DNA of 64,000 nucleotides from Tritrichomonas musculus (taxonomy: Eukaryota > Parabasalia > Tritrichomonadida > Tritrichomonadidae): the NCBI GenBank assembly GCA_039105265.1, contig JAPFFF010000019.1:2388501-2452500 (forward strand), read 5' to 3'. A program made the translations under genes and the position numbers. Shown one piece after another: positions 17,279 through 27,537 of this stretch. Below the pieces are notes generated by a model. It made no database searches and was not told the origin of the DNA. It was given only the letters and a program-made list of their open reading frames with translations. Within the stretch, counting starts at the first letter, position 1, and the number at the start of each line of letters is the position of its first letter.

Positions 17279-18841
17279 CTATTGTTGACCACCATATACG
17301 ATTTCAAATCGACTTGCACTCGCTTTCCTAGCATTCCTAGCCTCCTTATTTTTGGCTTTCATCTCAAGGTATCCGCTTTTCGCTCCATAGAATTCATAGT
17401 CAATCAACTGGTTGATGTTGTCAATAAATGAATCACGAACTTCCTTCACCGCGATTGGAGAACTGGCATTTACGTACATAAGTAGATTTTCAAATGCTGC
17501 AGGTGTTCGCTTGCCTTGCTCATCAGTTTGAGGTACGGTTCCCTCATCGAAAGTGGTATTAAATCCCCATAGGAATACTATTTGTTCAATCTGTTCTAGC
17601 ATTTCGAGAATTGCATCAGGTATTTCCGCATCCTTTAGAGCACCAGTCTTGCGGTCAGCTACTTGGTCAATGAGTTTAATCCATTGGTCGAACATGGGAC
17701 CAACCATCTGCATATACTCCGACTTATGAGTGCTCTTCCAATTGGACCAGCTTGGGTAGTTGAATGACTTGTCATTATGCCTTTGCTCTATAGTACTTTT
17801 CGCAGGGAGGTCGAAGTAGTAAATATATATGGCGTTGCATACGGCTAGGAAATTGGTCAACTTCTTGAGTTCGAGCCAATCTTGAAGTTTATCCTGGCCC
17901 CAGAATACATTCCATATATGCGAGAACAGGGATGCCCAATAGCTGTTAGGTGATAAGCGCTTGCTCATACGTGCCTTTCCAATACCGGATTCACCATATG
18001 CCTTTTCTAGAGCAGTCAATGCCACGGATTTAGTCAATTTATATTCACCACGCTCCCAATCGACCTTGGTAATATCCTTATCGAATTGCTCCTTGAGCCA
18101 TACATTGAATGGCTTGGCTTGACGCTTAGCCTTTGTATCACAAATGGTTTTCCAGGCCTTCTTATAGGGTGATGCATGAACTAATTTGTATCCGTTGACA
18201 ATAGCTGGAATGCCGCGTTTGTCAACCAATACGATATCATCAACCTTGTCACCATTGAGGTCTGTAATACGATTTCCTAATGGGTCGTTGGAATTGGTTG
18301 GTAATAATCTGTACTTGGGAACTCCAGTTTCATCGAGGTGGTTCATACAATACTCCTTTGCGGTATCACGTGCTGCAGCTGATGGAATGTACTTAACCCG
18401 GTAATTGCCGTTTATAATCATATCTAGGAAGTTCTTCTTGAAATCTGTTGAATCGCCTGTGAGTGAGAGATTGCCGAATTGGCCTAAATGACCTTTGACA
18501 TTCTTATAGTCTTTGCCATTGCGTCTACCTACGGTAGCACTTGGTGGTTCAACCTCTTGCATAACATAGTCATATACATTATCTTCATTGAATCTGGATA
18601 TTGGTTTGAATGGCGATTTTTGTATTTGTTGGGTGAATTTTAGATTAGGTTTACTAACGTGTTTGACAGGTGTCCTAATATATTCATATCGTGTTAGTCT
18701 ATTGTTGTTGTTATCATCAGTACCTGGTGCTTGGACATTACCATCATCATCATCATCATCGCTAACCTCTGCTGGTGGTGCTGCTGCTGGTGGTGGTGGT
18801 TGCTTTTTAGTATTTGGATGCTTCGGAGATTTATAGCTCAT
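17279..18841 (-). CDS. 520-residue protein with DxNxD loop (copy B)
   Basis: Residues 1-60 are Pro/Asp-rich and disordered. From residue about 130 it aligns with the carboxy part of the D fusion protein (58500-60049): GNYRVKYIP, AKEYCMNHLDETGVPKYRLL, then ITDLNGDKVDDIVLVDKRG with IPAIVNGYKL. The D-x-N-x-D-x-x-D series resembles a calcium loop of the FG-GAP or dockerin kind. Residues 230-520 are helical with conserved Trp/Phe (NSYWASLFSHIWNVFWG). A virion structural protein of Mavericks is plausible; no name assigned. Convergent with the 495-residue gene, 7 bases apart. Confidence 0.65.
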   Translation of the reverse strand: MSYKSPKHPNTKKQPPPPAAAPPAEVSDDDDDDGNVQAPGTDDNNNNRLTRYEYIRTPVKHVSKPNLKFTQQIQKSPFKPISRFNEDNVYDYVMQEVEPPSATVGRRNGKDYKNVKGHLGQFGNLSLTGDSTDFKKNFLDMIINGNYRVKYIPSAAARDTAKEYCMNHLDETGVPKYRLLPTNSNDPLGNRITDLNGDKVDDIVLVDKRGIPAIVNGYKLVHASPYKKAWKTICDTKAKRQAKPFNVWLKEQFDKDITKVDWERGEYKLTKSVALTALEKAYGESGIGKARMSKRLSPNSYWASLFSHIWNVFWGQDKLQDWLELKKLTNFLAVCNAIYIYYFDLPAKSTIEQRHNDKSFNYPSWSNWKSTHKSEYMQMVGPMFDQWIKLIDQVADRKTGALKDAEIPDAILEMLEQIEQIVFLWGFNTTFDEGTVPQTDEQGKRTPAAFENLLMYVNASSPIAVKEVRDSFIDNINQLIDYEFYGAKSGYLEMKAKNKEARNARKASASRFEIVYGGQQ

Positions 18842-18862
18842 GAGTACTTTAGGTGTAAAAAA

Positions 18863-19003
18863 ATGTCATTATTTGCATACTCGCAATTGGCATCTCTTTG
18901 GACATCAGCTTGGGATTCTGATTCACCATCCACCTCCTCGAAAGGGGGTCCGATGGGTATACCGGTAATCACACCTTTATTGTATAGGAAATGTTCAGTA
19001 TAG
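18863..19003 (+). CDS. Small 46-residue reading frame (copy B)
   Basis: MSLFAYSQLASLWTSAWDSD and a Ser/Thr/Gly-rich end, preceded by an A-run. It overlaps the fibre gene start by 13 bases in another frame. Absent from D, where the same spot has only 18 bp. It may be a real small gene or a leader peptide, or chance; weak support. Confidence 0.3.
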   Translation: MSLFAYSQLASLWTSAWDSDSPSTSSKGGPMGIPVITPLLYRKCSV

Positions 19004-21334
19004 AACAGAGTGGATTTTCAATAAAAGCGGCCACTATCGACGAGTTACTGATTGAATACATCAAAAGGTATGCATGTATGTGCCATAATGGGTCCAATGG
19101 CTCGAATATAACTGGTCCCAACCAGGAGCAAATCAAGGAACTCATTACGAGTACAGTTGGTGAGCATCTCGAAAAATATGCATTAGCCAAGGACCTTGAG
19201 TCATATGCTTTGCAAACCCAGCTATTCGACTATGTGAAAACCGAGGATTTCAATACGGAGATGCTGAAGTATGCGCTATCTAAGGACTTGCAATCGTATG
19301 CCAGTAGTGCAGATGTGGAGAATGCCATTGGGGAATTACGTGATTACATCGTCAAAAACTGTGCACTATCTACTGAAATACCTGAGGTCCCTGAGAACAT
19401 CGTTACGAGTGATTCATTGAGTACTGCTTTGGAACCATATGCGAAGCTTGCGAACTTAAGTGAGTACGCTAAGACCCAGGACTTACCAGATATGTCCGAG
19501 TATGCGAAGCTTGCGAACTTAAGTGAGTACGTGAAGACCCAGGACCTCCCTGAGATACCCACAGTTCTCAAAAATAGTGAGTTGCAATTGAATCCGAATG
19601 AAGAACCAACAGAAGAAGTTCAACAGAAATTGATGAATGATGATACACCACTATCAGCACAAGCATCATATATATTATCATCCGTGGCAATAACTAAATC
19701 ATTGGATGTTTGGGCCGAACGATATGCTCTCAAAACGGATATATCCCAGAGATACCCTGAGTACTGGATTTGGTATGACCAAATGGATCAGAGATACACT
19801 GAGTACTGCGTTGGAACCATACGCGAAGACCCAGGACTTGCCAGATATGACCAAGTATGCGAAGACCCAGGACTTGCCAGATATGACCAAGTATGCACTC
19901 ACAACAGATATCCCAGAGATACCCACTGATTTGGTTAATGGATCTACACTGAGTACAGCTTTGGAACCATACGCGAAGACCCAGGACTTGCCAGATATGA
20001 CCAAGTATGCACTCACAACAGATATACCAAAAGAGTATTTCACTGATATCAGTGGAGAGGTTTATATCAAAGACCCAAACAACATCCTGACATTGGGTGG
20101 AGCCAATCAGACATGTAGTGATGCACCTCTCATGGTCATGAAACCAAATCATTCTCGCAATACCAGAATATTTAGCATTGGCAATCAACTGGATAGCTCG
20201 AAGGAGCGATGGTTAGATTTCGATATTGATGCAAACAGTGATACAGCGACCATCAAATACAATGAAATAACTGCATTGGAGATTACTCGATCAAAAGTTT
20301 GTGTTATGAATGCATGTGATGTAGACGGTCATGCCTATGCAAAAACCCAGGACTTACCAGATATGACCAAGTATGCACTCACAACAGATATCCCAGCACC
20401 AGTTGACTTGACACCATATTATACCAGTACCCAGGCTGATGAGAAGTATGCATTGAAGTCGAATGCTGTTACAGATGAGCAGCTAATAAAAAGGTGTGCC
20501 ATTGATTGCGGACCGATTACAGAGGGCGGTGAAATATCAATTCATTATCTAAAACTTGAAGGTAATGTGATTAAACTGGAATATATAGTAGGTGATTATG
20601 CGCTATGTTTGGAAATAAGGGTGTTATTCCGTGATACAGATGGAAATCCCCATAACATAGTAATAGTATTACATCAGAGGACTGTGTATTTCGACAATTT
20701 CAAATTCCCATTCTATTATGAAGACACTGTTGATATAGCATCAGGAAGACCCCTGACATATAATTTCCCAATAGGTGGATATTCCTGGACAGTTACTCAG
20801 GAATTATTAGATGCTAGACAACTATATTCAAGACAAATCATGTCCCGAGGGTATTTAGCAACATTCAAGGCTGCTATTTACGGTGCACAATCCAACACAA
20901 CCATCACCCACTACTCCCCAATCGAGTCATCGGTTAACACCATCACCGATTTCGTCATTGGAGCTCCTGTATATATGACCGGTAAGGTATATCATCGTGA
21001 GGACTCGAAATGGGTCCCTAGCACTGAAGCTGACACCACTGATTGCATATGTAGTGTGAAGACCACTGGTACCTGGAAGGAGTATGTTGGTATATGCGTG
21101 AGAATCGATGAAGCCAATGGTTGTATCACATTCGCCACTCATGGGGATTACATGGTTAAGGTTGAGGACTCCTCATGCTATTCCATTGGGGATGAGGTAT
21201 TCATCGATAACGCTGATAATAAACTGAAGATACTCACTGGTGAGACCGCAATAACCTCAAAAATAAATCGTATGACCGTGGGCATCATAACTGGTATCAT
21301 CAACGGATCCACATTAGCCGTATTCAAATCATAG
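18991..21334 (+). pseudogene. Fibre-like protein gene (copy B), about one interruption
   Basis: Homologue of the fibre-like gene 53516-56443. The amino part (MFSIEQSGFSIKAATIDELL, then Gly-Ser-Asn repeats and KYALAKDLESYALQTQLFD) and the last roughly 135 residues (from NTITDFVIGAPVYMTGKVYH) match D almost perfectly, while the middle is different. The shaft is built of YAKTQDLPDMTKYALTTDIP-type units repeated in tandem, typical of trimeric phage fibre shafts. The carboxy head has alternating short strands like the DUF2190 fold. The copy is broken about once; I do not list it further. Its stop overlaps the convergent PolB stop by 11 bases. Confidence 0.75.
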
Positions 21335-23801
21335 TGTAGTCCCCTGATGTGAGTCCGTGGATGAATGGTGCACAGGATTGGTTCTCGAGGACAATCATTT
21401 TGGTATGAGTCCCGGTGAGAGCATTCTTGTTTACCGTGATCTTGGACATCGTCATCTCACTGATTTTGTTATTGCAAGTCATACCTGGAGGTGCTGAGAG
21501 ATTGCGCATCATCTGCAGATTGATATTTTTGCCAACCTTCACACCGCCATTGTCGATGATGTCCTTGTAATCATCACTTGTGATATGGTTCTTCTTGAGG
21601 GAGACCCCCTTGAGTTTGAGTGCCTTGGTCACAGCTCCACTATTGAATATGGTGTAGCACTTGGGGGCCAACGCTATCATATTCTCACCATACTTCTCAA
21701 TGCAGAGACCCAGTATTTTCTTCTCATCAGCGATTGTGTTTATATTGGGATTCGGCATGAACTTATATATGTGCTCATCATAGAATGCCCTATTCTTGAT
21801 GATGTATTTGAACTCTTGATCGGACCCCTTGGTGTCATCACCAGCAACCGCAAAATACGCACTATCAGTGTCCCCCTCTATGAAATGGAATCGCTCCACA
21901 TCAAGGCACTTGTACATGAAGTCGTATATGAATGTGAGATACCAGAATTTGGCATTATCTAGAGTCCAGAATGATTCCTGAAGGCATGTCGTGCATTTGA
22001 AGCTCTTTGGGTTCATCTGGAGTAGATAGTTGTCATCACTCAATTTGGTGCCACTGACATAGTTGTCGTAGATGATATTCTGGAAGGTCTTATCGCGTGA
22101 GCATATCTTGATTTTGGAGAACTTCTCGGTGTTCATACCATCGTACCCATATGAGCCATTCATGCTGATCTTGTAGAACTTCTCATTGCCATGCTCGGAT
22201 CCAGAGATGATATCCTGACGGCGTTTCATGAACTCACTAACGAATGGGTTGAATCCGCGATGAGCCTCGTATGTGGTGAGACTCTTGATATCCTCAATGA
22301 CAAGCCCATGGTCTAGGAGGAACCAGAGGTAGTAGTTCGAGAATGTCTGATAGGTACCCATTGTATCAACACTCATGGTCAGCTTCCGTTCAGTTTTGTC
22401 AACAGATGGGAGCTTGTTGTGAGTCATGTAGTTGTGCATATATGGGCCAATTGTGGCCTCATCATTGGTGATATCGAAATTGCGGAATACAGGTGGGAAA
22501 TTGATGAAGTAGTTGATTTTGGATATTGGGCATTTCAACATGACCTCCGCTTTGAACAGGAATTTGGGATGCTTTCGGAGCTTCTGGCTGTTGATGATAT
22601 GCATGCATGAGTTGTAGGTGTTCATATTTTTGACCCCATCCTTGTACACCTCGAATCGCTCCATCATGGAACCTGGCATATACATGACTCCCCCGTGATA
22701 TGGATTGGCATCATGTTTGGTTGAACTGAATGCAGATGGGTATAAGCTGTTGAAATCGACTCCAACAATATGAGTCATCGTGTGTGGAGTATCATATGAG
22801 ATTACCTTGTGATCAACGGCGTTGTATCTAAAGCGGTTTATTTTGGTATGACCCTTGATGTTGACTCGATGCATGACATTGGATAGACCACCTGTGATGT
22901 TGTTCCGTAAGCTGTAATACTCCTGTTCATCGTTGATGAGCGTTGGGAGATGCATCATCTTGCAGTACTTCTTCAGCTGAATTCGGAGTTTGGTTATATT
23001 GGGGTCATCACGGCTGCGAAGTCTGTTGCATTCCGCACAAGCGAGTTTACAGTTGCTGAGTTCATGACCGATATCATTATTGATTCTATCGAGAGTGGGC
23101 TTATTGGTCCATGTGAAGTGCTCACCACAGAGATGGCACTTGCCTGTATCTGGATTGTTGTACATCTCCATGAACTTATCGAATTGCTCCTCACAAACAC
23201 ATTTATCGAGGTTCCTGGGTTTGTCCTTATGAGATTGATTATATTTGACATCCTGGTTATAGTAGTTCTCGCATTTGAATCGCCACCAATCGAGGTTTGG
23301 TTTGAATTTGTTAATGGGATTCTGTATGGAGTATTCGGCATTTGGATTGAATTCCTTATATGCGAGTGCATACTTGATACAGGATGCATTCTTGCTTAGC
23401 GATAGGTTTGAGATGAGGTCCACGTTGTACTGAGCATTGAGTGCAATCAGGTTGTCAATGGGTTTGATCATCATCTCGACATCATTATCATTGTATGCAA
23501 GTAGGTAGTCCCATCGGGTTTCATAGTTTTTGGCATCCTCGAGATACAGTTTGTAAGCATCTGGTGTCAATGGGTTCTTCTGGTTGAGATAGCTGTAGAA
23601 CGCCTCATACTCAAATGGCTCTGCTTGTGAGAGGACCTCATTGTAGTTCTCAGTGTTGATGGCTTCATATGGGAATACACCCTTAGAGCTATTCTCAACT
23701 CCCCCAAAGTCTACACCGCAAGCCATGCTTGAGCCGAAATCTTCGCCGAATTGTCGTAATGTACCACCAGCGACAAATGATTGTGCGTCGATGAATCGCA
23801 A
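21324..23801 (-). pseudogene. DNA polymerase B, carboxy-terminal part (copy B)
   Basis: About 825 residues matching the carboxy half of the D PolB. It has YLLAYNDNDVEMM (exonuclease III), an HNH-like insert (CHLCGEHFTW, then LDRINNDIGHELSNC and CAECNRLRSRDD), polymerase motif A (GVDFNSLYPS), motif B (KISMNGSYGYDG) and motif C (GDTDSAYF). The copy stops where family 2 DNA resumes. It lacks the 30-bp palindromic insert that D and family 2 carry, so shows the empty site (about 22190), and has an older, diverged copy of PI-1 at 21479-21513. Confidence 0.85.
21479..21513 (-). repeat. Palindromic insert PI-1, diverged copy in PolB (copy B)
   Basis: Minus-strand GATGATGCGCAATCTCTC opening and CACCTCCAGGTATGA close, at the same codons as the copy in D PolB (53325-53359). 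Read as Met-Met-Arg-Asn-Leu-Ser, a different frame from the copies in the 495-residue, fibre and fusion genes. Confidence 0.75.
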
Positions 23802-23850
23802 CTTGTTCGATATGGTATTTCACTTAAATTATGTGTTTAAAATTATTCAA

Positions 23851-23982
23851 ATGATTTCTGAAATTCTTTTGGGAACTATTTTGGTTGTTCATGTTATTGA
23901 ATTGTGTGTAATAATTGCTGTTTTCAAAGAAGATGAACCCCCTAAACTCACAGAGGAGATGCGCTCGAAGCTTTACTCATAA
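23851..23982 (+). CDS. 43-residue membrane protein (family 2)
   Basis: MISEILLGTILVVHVIELCV and IIAVFKEDEPPKLTEEMR, one transmembrane helix plus an acidic DEPP(K/E)LT tail shared with 10109-10258 and 42019-42168. The ATPase starts three bases after its stop. Conservation of DEPPxLTxExR across two families supports a functional tail. Confidence 0.75.
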   Translation: MISEILLGTILVVHVIELCVIIAVFKEDEPPKLTEEMRSKLYS

Positions 23983-23985
23983 TAA

Positions 23986-24930
23986 ATGAAACCCAGCAAA
24001 TTTGATTACAAAACAATATTTTTTTCAGATACTTCTGACTATGATGATGACTTTCTCGCAGGGCTCGAGCTCGCAGAGCGAGATGAGTCATTCGAAGAAC
24101 ACAAGATGATTATGAAGCCTATTATGATTGAAAAGCCCTTTGATATTGATTTTGAAATGAATCGAGCGTACAAAAAAAATGAATCAAAAATAATGTCAGA
24201 ATCTATTCGTCCAATTGGCCCTGGAATCTATGCTAATTATAATTCTCTAAACATTATTGTTGGAGCACAGGGTAAAGGTAAATCACACATTGTATTAAGA
24301 GATATAATTCAAATATCTCGATTGAAGGAGTCAAATGTACATCAAATTGTGTATATTAGCAAGAATGGAATTATAAATGATTCAACATTTGAAGCTCAAC
24401 GCGAATTGATAAATTTACCTGTGAAAGTTGTTTCCGACACAAATGCTGAAGCTTATTTAAAAGAATTGGATTTATGGAAGGAATTATACGTCAGATATAC
24501 AAGTGTTGGGAGGATTACAATTAATGAAGATAAACTAGAAAAAATGTTTCAATTCCTTAATATCAATAAACTTGGTAAACCCAATGTGCCATTAAATACA
24601 ATAATTCTGTGTGAAGACTTCATTAAATCGAAATTGTTAAAATCTGCTTACTTCACAAATTACATAACTCAATTACGACACAAACATTCAATCGTTTATG
24701 TGAACGTTCAATTCTTCAAAGCGATTCCAACAGATTATAAGAACAATTGTACTTCATTCTTTATTTTCAATGGATTCTCAAGGCAGAAGTTGAATTACAT
24801 ATATCAACAAGTTGTTATGCCAGTTGAATTTGAAGATTTGTGGAGACAATATAATCGAATGAAGAATCATGATTTTGTTTTGGTGAATACACGAGAAGGA
24901 AGTATTGAATTTATAAGATTCAACCAGTAA
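23986..24930 (+). CDS. Genome-packaging ATPase, A32/FtsK-HerA type (family 2)
   Basis: A 314-residue ATPase homologous to that of B and C. Walker A is IIVGAQGKGKSH (residues about 83-94), Walker B IILCEDF, and the conserved FSRQKLNYIYQQ follows. The amino end differs: it contains LAGLELAERDE, encoded by GC-rich DNA with the hairpin CTCGCAGAGCGAG (24070-24082) inside an otherwise very AT-rich gene, another likely palindromic insert. Confidence 0.9.
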   Translation: MKPSKFDYKTIFFSDTSDYDDDFLAGLELAERDESFEEHKMIMKPIMIEKPFDIDFEMNRAYKKNESKIMSESIRPIGPGIYANYNSLNIIVGAQGKGKSHIVLRDIIQISRLKESNVHQIVYISKNGIINDSTFEAQRELINLPVKVVSDTNAEAYLKELDLWKELYVRYTSVGRITINEDKLEKMFQFLNINKLGKPNVPLNTIILCEDFIKSKLLKSAYFTNYITQLRHKHSIVYVNVQFFKAIPTDYKNNCTSFFIFNGFSRQKLNYIYQQVVMPVEFEDLWRQYNRMKNHDFVLVNTREGSIEFIRFNQ

Positions 24931-25083
24931 GCACAAAAAAAATATTTTGGCTATGCTAAATCCGCTAGAAACCATACACAATTAACAGTTAACTGTTAAA
25001 TAGACAAAAAAATATTCAATTTATTCGTCGAATCTACGATTCTAAGATTTGTTTCGGCCAAAGGCCTCAAACGCAAAGCGTTT
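24931..25083. other. Intergenic stretch with GC-rich palindromes
   Basis: Convergent gap between the ATPase and 160-residue genes. TTAACAGTTAACTGTTAA (about 24981) is a nearly perfect palindrome, and near 25053 GGCCAAAGGCC and AAACGCAAAGCGTTT lie back to back just before the stop of the next gene. Either could be a terminator hairpin or a short mobile palindrome. Confidence 0.5.
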
Positions 25084-25584
25084 TTACAAATCATCAAGAA
25101 CAATATCTTGATGGTTTCCTTTAAATATTTGTGGTTCAGGTATTTCATATTTCTCGCGAAGTTTCAAAATCATTTCTTGATTTGATTTGTTAATTCGTTC
25201 AATTGAATAATTGTAAAACGAATGTTCTTTAAATGTTTGAACATCTGTGTTACCATTAACAAATGTTTCAAAAGAATTTATGTTAATCCTTCGTCGGAGA
25301 TTTGATGTTAGAATTACATGTTCAAGATTCATATCTTTCAATTGATTTGGATAAATTCGTGTGATTTTTTTGTCAACGTTTGTTAATGAAATGTATAACA
25401 CACGAACAAGGTAAGTACCTTTTCCGATATTAATTGGAAATCGTTCACAAAGTAATGTAAAATCACATTTTTGATATTCATTTGGATTTGGTAATAATGA
25501 GATTAATGAATTGATGTATTCATATACTCGAAGGTTTGGGCCAACTTTGTTGGCACTGCAATTTTCAATTGCCGTTGTTGTCAT
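25084..25584 (-). CDS. 166-residue protein, family 2 homologue of the 160-residue gene
   Basis: LRVYEYINSLISLLPNPNEY, KCDFTLLCERFP, YPNQLKDMNLEHV and REKYEIPEPQIFKGNHQDIV align along the full length with 8624-9103. The amino end is longer by about nine residues. Function unknown. As in family 1 it converges on the ATPase. Confidence 0.75.
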   Translation of the reverse strand: MTTTAIENCSANKVGPNLRVYEYINSLISLLPNPNEYQKCDFTLLCERFPINIGKGTYLVRVLYISLTNVDKKITRIYPNQLKDMNLEHVILTSNLRRRININSFETFVNGNTDVQTFKEHSFYNYSIERINKSNQEMILKLREKYEIPEPQIFKGNHQDIVLDDL

Positions 25585-25668
25585 TTGATTACAAAATAAA
25601 AAATTGAAAATAAATTTTAAAAATTGAGTTTCGGAAGAAATGACAAAAAAAATATTTTGTTAAGTAAT

Positions 25669-26544
25669 TTATTCAAAATATTGAAAATCATTAAAATACA
25701 TTTCAATCATTTCATGCAATTGGTTTAACAATTCAATTCGTGCATAAACGACACATTTATCAATTCTCATATCATTTTCATTGAAATTCTCATGAATCAA
25801 ATTTTTGATATCACGATTGCATGACATTGAGATTGGTAAATTATCTCTGAAAAACCAGTTTTCTTCCTGGTTATTGAAATGATTTCGAATTCTTGATAAT
25901 GAATCAAAATGTCTTCGAACAAGATGTAATTTAACATGTGTTGGTGTATCTGGAATTGATTCCTTCCAAATGAAGAAAACATAATCGTGTTCATGATTAT
26001 TTGGAACAGTTCTTGGAATTAAATTGTTAATTTGATTTTGTTGGTCATTGATTTGAATTTGTTGTATATAAATTTCAGAATCTTTTTCATAAATTCGACT
26101 TTTATGCCAATCAATTGACATTTCATTAATATCATTTTGAAATTTCAATTCATTAATTTGTTCTTGTAATTGATTGCGTTGCTGATTAAAGTATGAATCA
26201 AGAAGTTTCATTATATCAAATGAATATGATGGGGAACACCAAATAGCAATATGATTAACAAGTAAACGGTGAACATAAATTCCTCGTAAATTGATTGGAA
26301 GAAATGGTCGATTTTCATATAATTTCTCATCCGGCGAAATTCCTCCGAATGCGTTTATGTAATCAAGAAGTTCTTTAGAACTTTGATTTTGAAACCAATG
26401 ACGAGCTGGTTTATTTGAATGACAGGAATTGATTATAGATTGAATTTGAAACATGTCATCAGATTTGGAGTGAATGATTCTAAGTTGTTCATTGTATTGT
26501 AAATATTCGTATTCATCATTGATTGGTGTAACAATTGTGTTCAT
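25669..26544 (-). CDS. KilA-N domain protein (family 2)
   Basis: A 291-residue protein. HWFQNQSSKELLDYINA and GIYVHRLLVNHIAIWCSPSY give a clear KilA-N DNA-binding domain at residues 55-125; a Gln/Asn-rich coiled coil (residues 128-190) with QIQINDQQNQINNLI precedes the conserved YVFFIWKESIP and LHLVRRHFDS tail. The coiled coil is an expansion not present in family 1 copies. Start at the ATG at 26544 is conserved with those copies. Confidence 0.8.
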   Translation of the reverse strand: MNTIVTPINDEYEYLQYNEQLRIIHSKSDDMFQIQSIINSCHSNKPARHWFQNQSSKELLDYINAFGGISPDEKLYENRPFLPINLRGIYVHRLLVNHIAIWCSPSYSFDIMKLLDSYFNQQRNQLQEQINELKFQNDINEMSIDWHKSRIYEKDSEIYIQQIQINDQQNQINNLIPRTVPNNHEHDYVFFIWKESIPDTPTHVKLHLVRRHFDSLSRIRNHFNNQEENWFFRDNLPISMSCNRDIKNLIHENFNENDMRIDKCVVYARIELLNQLHEMIEMYFNDFQYFE

Positions 26545-27537
26545 TTTTGAAGAAGAAAAAAAATTAAAAAAAAATTAAATTTGAAAAATAAATTTTATTA
26601 ATCAACTTTTTGAATAGAATAATATAAATGTGAAAATTTCATGTTTACAGTTGATTTGAGAATCTGATTTTTAAAATATATATTACTATATAAGTCCGCA
26701 ATATAATTGTATAATTACTTTGTTTCACTGAGCTAAAGAAGTTGATTATTAAAAATGTTAATATTTTTTTCACACTGATTTCATAGAATAAACTTATTAT
26801 GATACTGTAAAACGTTGTTTTATTGATGTTCTTGTGTAACTAATTGCGATTAGCTATTTTATTTGAAATTTGAATTTTCAAGATATTAGATGAGATAATC
26901 ATCTGAAACCAAAAATCGAAAAAGTGAAATATTTGAAATTGGGGTTATGTGATGATTACAAATATATATGATATTTGTTCCAAAAGATGCTCTGGATATA
27001 AAATTCGAAAAATCGGAAATTTCCGTAAAATTGAGAGAGCATTGAATTTAAAAATTTTATAATTGAATAGAAGATGCCATGCTCAGAATTTATCAGATTT
27101 CTCTGATGAATTTTATTTAAGAAGTAATTCAATTTATCAGATTCTGCAGAATTCTTTCACAATTATTACAGATTTGTCGGATGATTTTAATTTGAATAGT
27201 AATTCAAAATTACAGATTTGTCAGATGATTTTAATTTGAGAACTCTATCAAAAATACAGATTTGTCGGATGATTTTAAACTAAGATTTTTAATGTTCATC
27301 TCCCTCTCAATTATTTCATATATTTATCTTGTTAAAAAATGGCCCAAATGCTTTATAAAAAATTAATTTCTCACTTTTCAGTTTTATACTATAAGTATAA
27401 AGAAAAGAAAAATAAATTAAAAAAAATAAAAGTTAGATAAAAATAAAAAAAAAAATTTATGAAGCTGAAAATTAAAAATTTACCCATATCTCTGAAAAAT
27501 GTTATCAAAAAGTTCGATAATAAAGAAAATATGATCG
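26545..27537. other. AT-rich non-coding stretch with tandem repeats
   Basis: About one kilobase with no convincing gene. It has three direct copies of ACAGATTTGTC(G/A)GATGATTTT (27167, 27212, 27256; 44-45 bp period) and weaker relatives upstream at about 27080-27150. TTTAATTTGAATAGTAATTC at 27186 recurs at 28881 on the other side of the transposase. Likely flank and end of the Tc1-like element. Confidence 0.6.
27167..27279. repeat. Three 44-45 bp direct repeats
   Basis: Core ACAGATTTGTCGGATGATTT repeated three times, each followed by an AT-rich spacer. They may be transposase-binding repeats inside the end of the Tc1-like element or an unrelated satellite; I cannot tell by eye. Confidence 0.75.

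Larger units (their letters stand above)
6813..23806. mobile_element. Polinton/Maverick copy B (family 1)
   Basis: Begins with the terminus AGTAGTGA at 6813 and carries sixteen or so genes in the family 1 order, from the 459-residue gene to PolB. Its other visible edge, about 23806, lies inside PolB and is not a terminal repeat; family 2 DNA resumes there. It is inserted in a family 2 gene. Most genes are open. Its fibre gene carries about one interruption and the element as a whole is incomplete. Very similar to C and D, so young. Confidence 0.9.

Noticed and set aside
19344-20188. Minus-strand reading frames opposite the fibre gene
   Set aside because: They are periodic shadows of the repeated shaft units and have no homologue outside such repeats.
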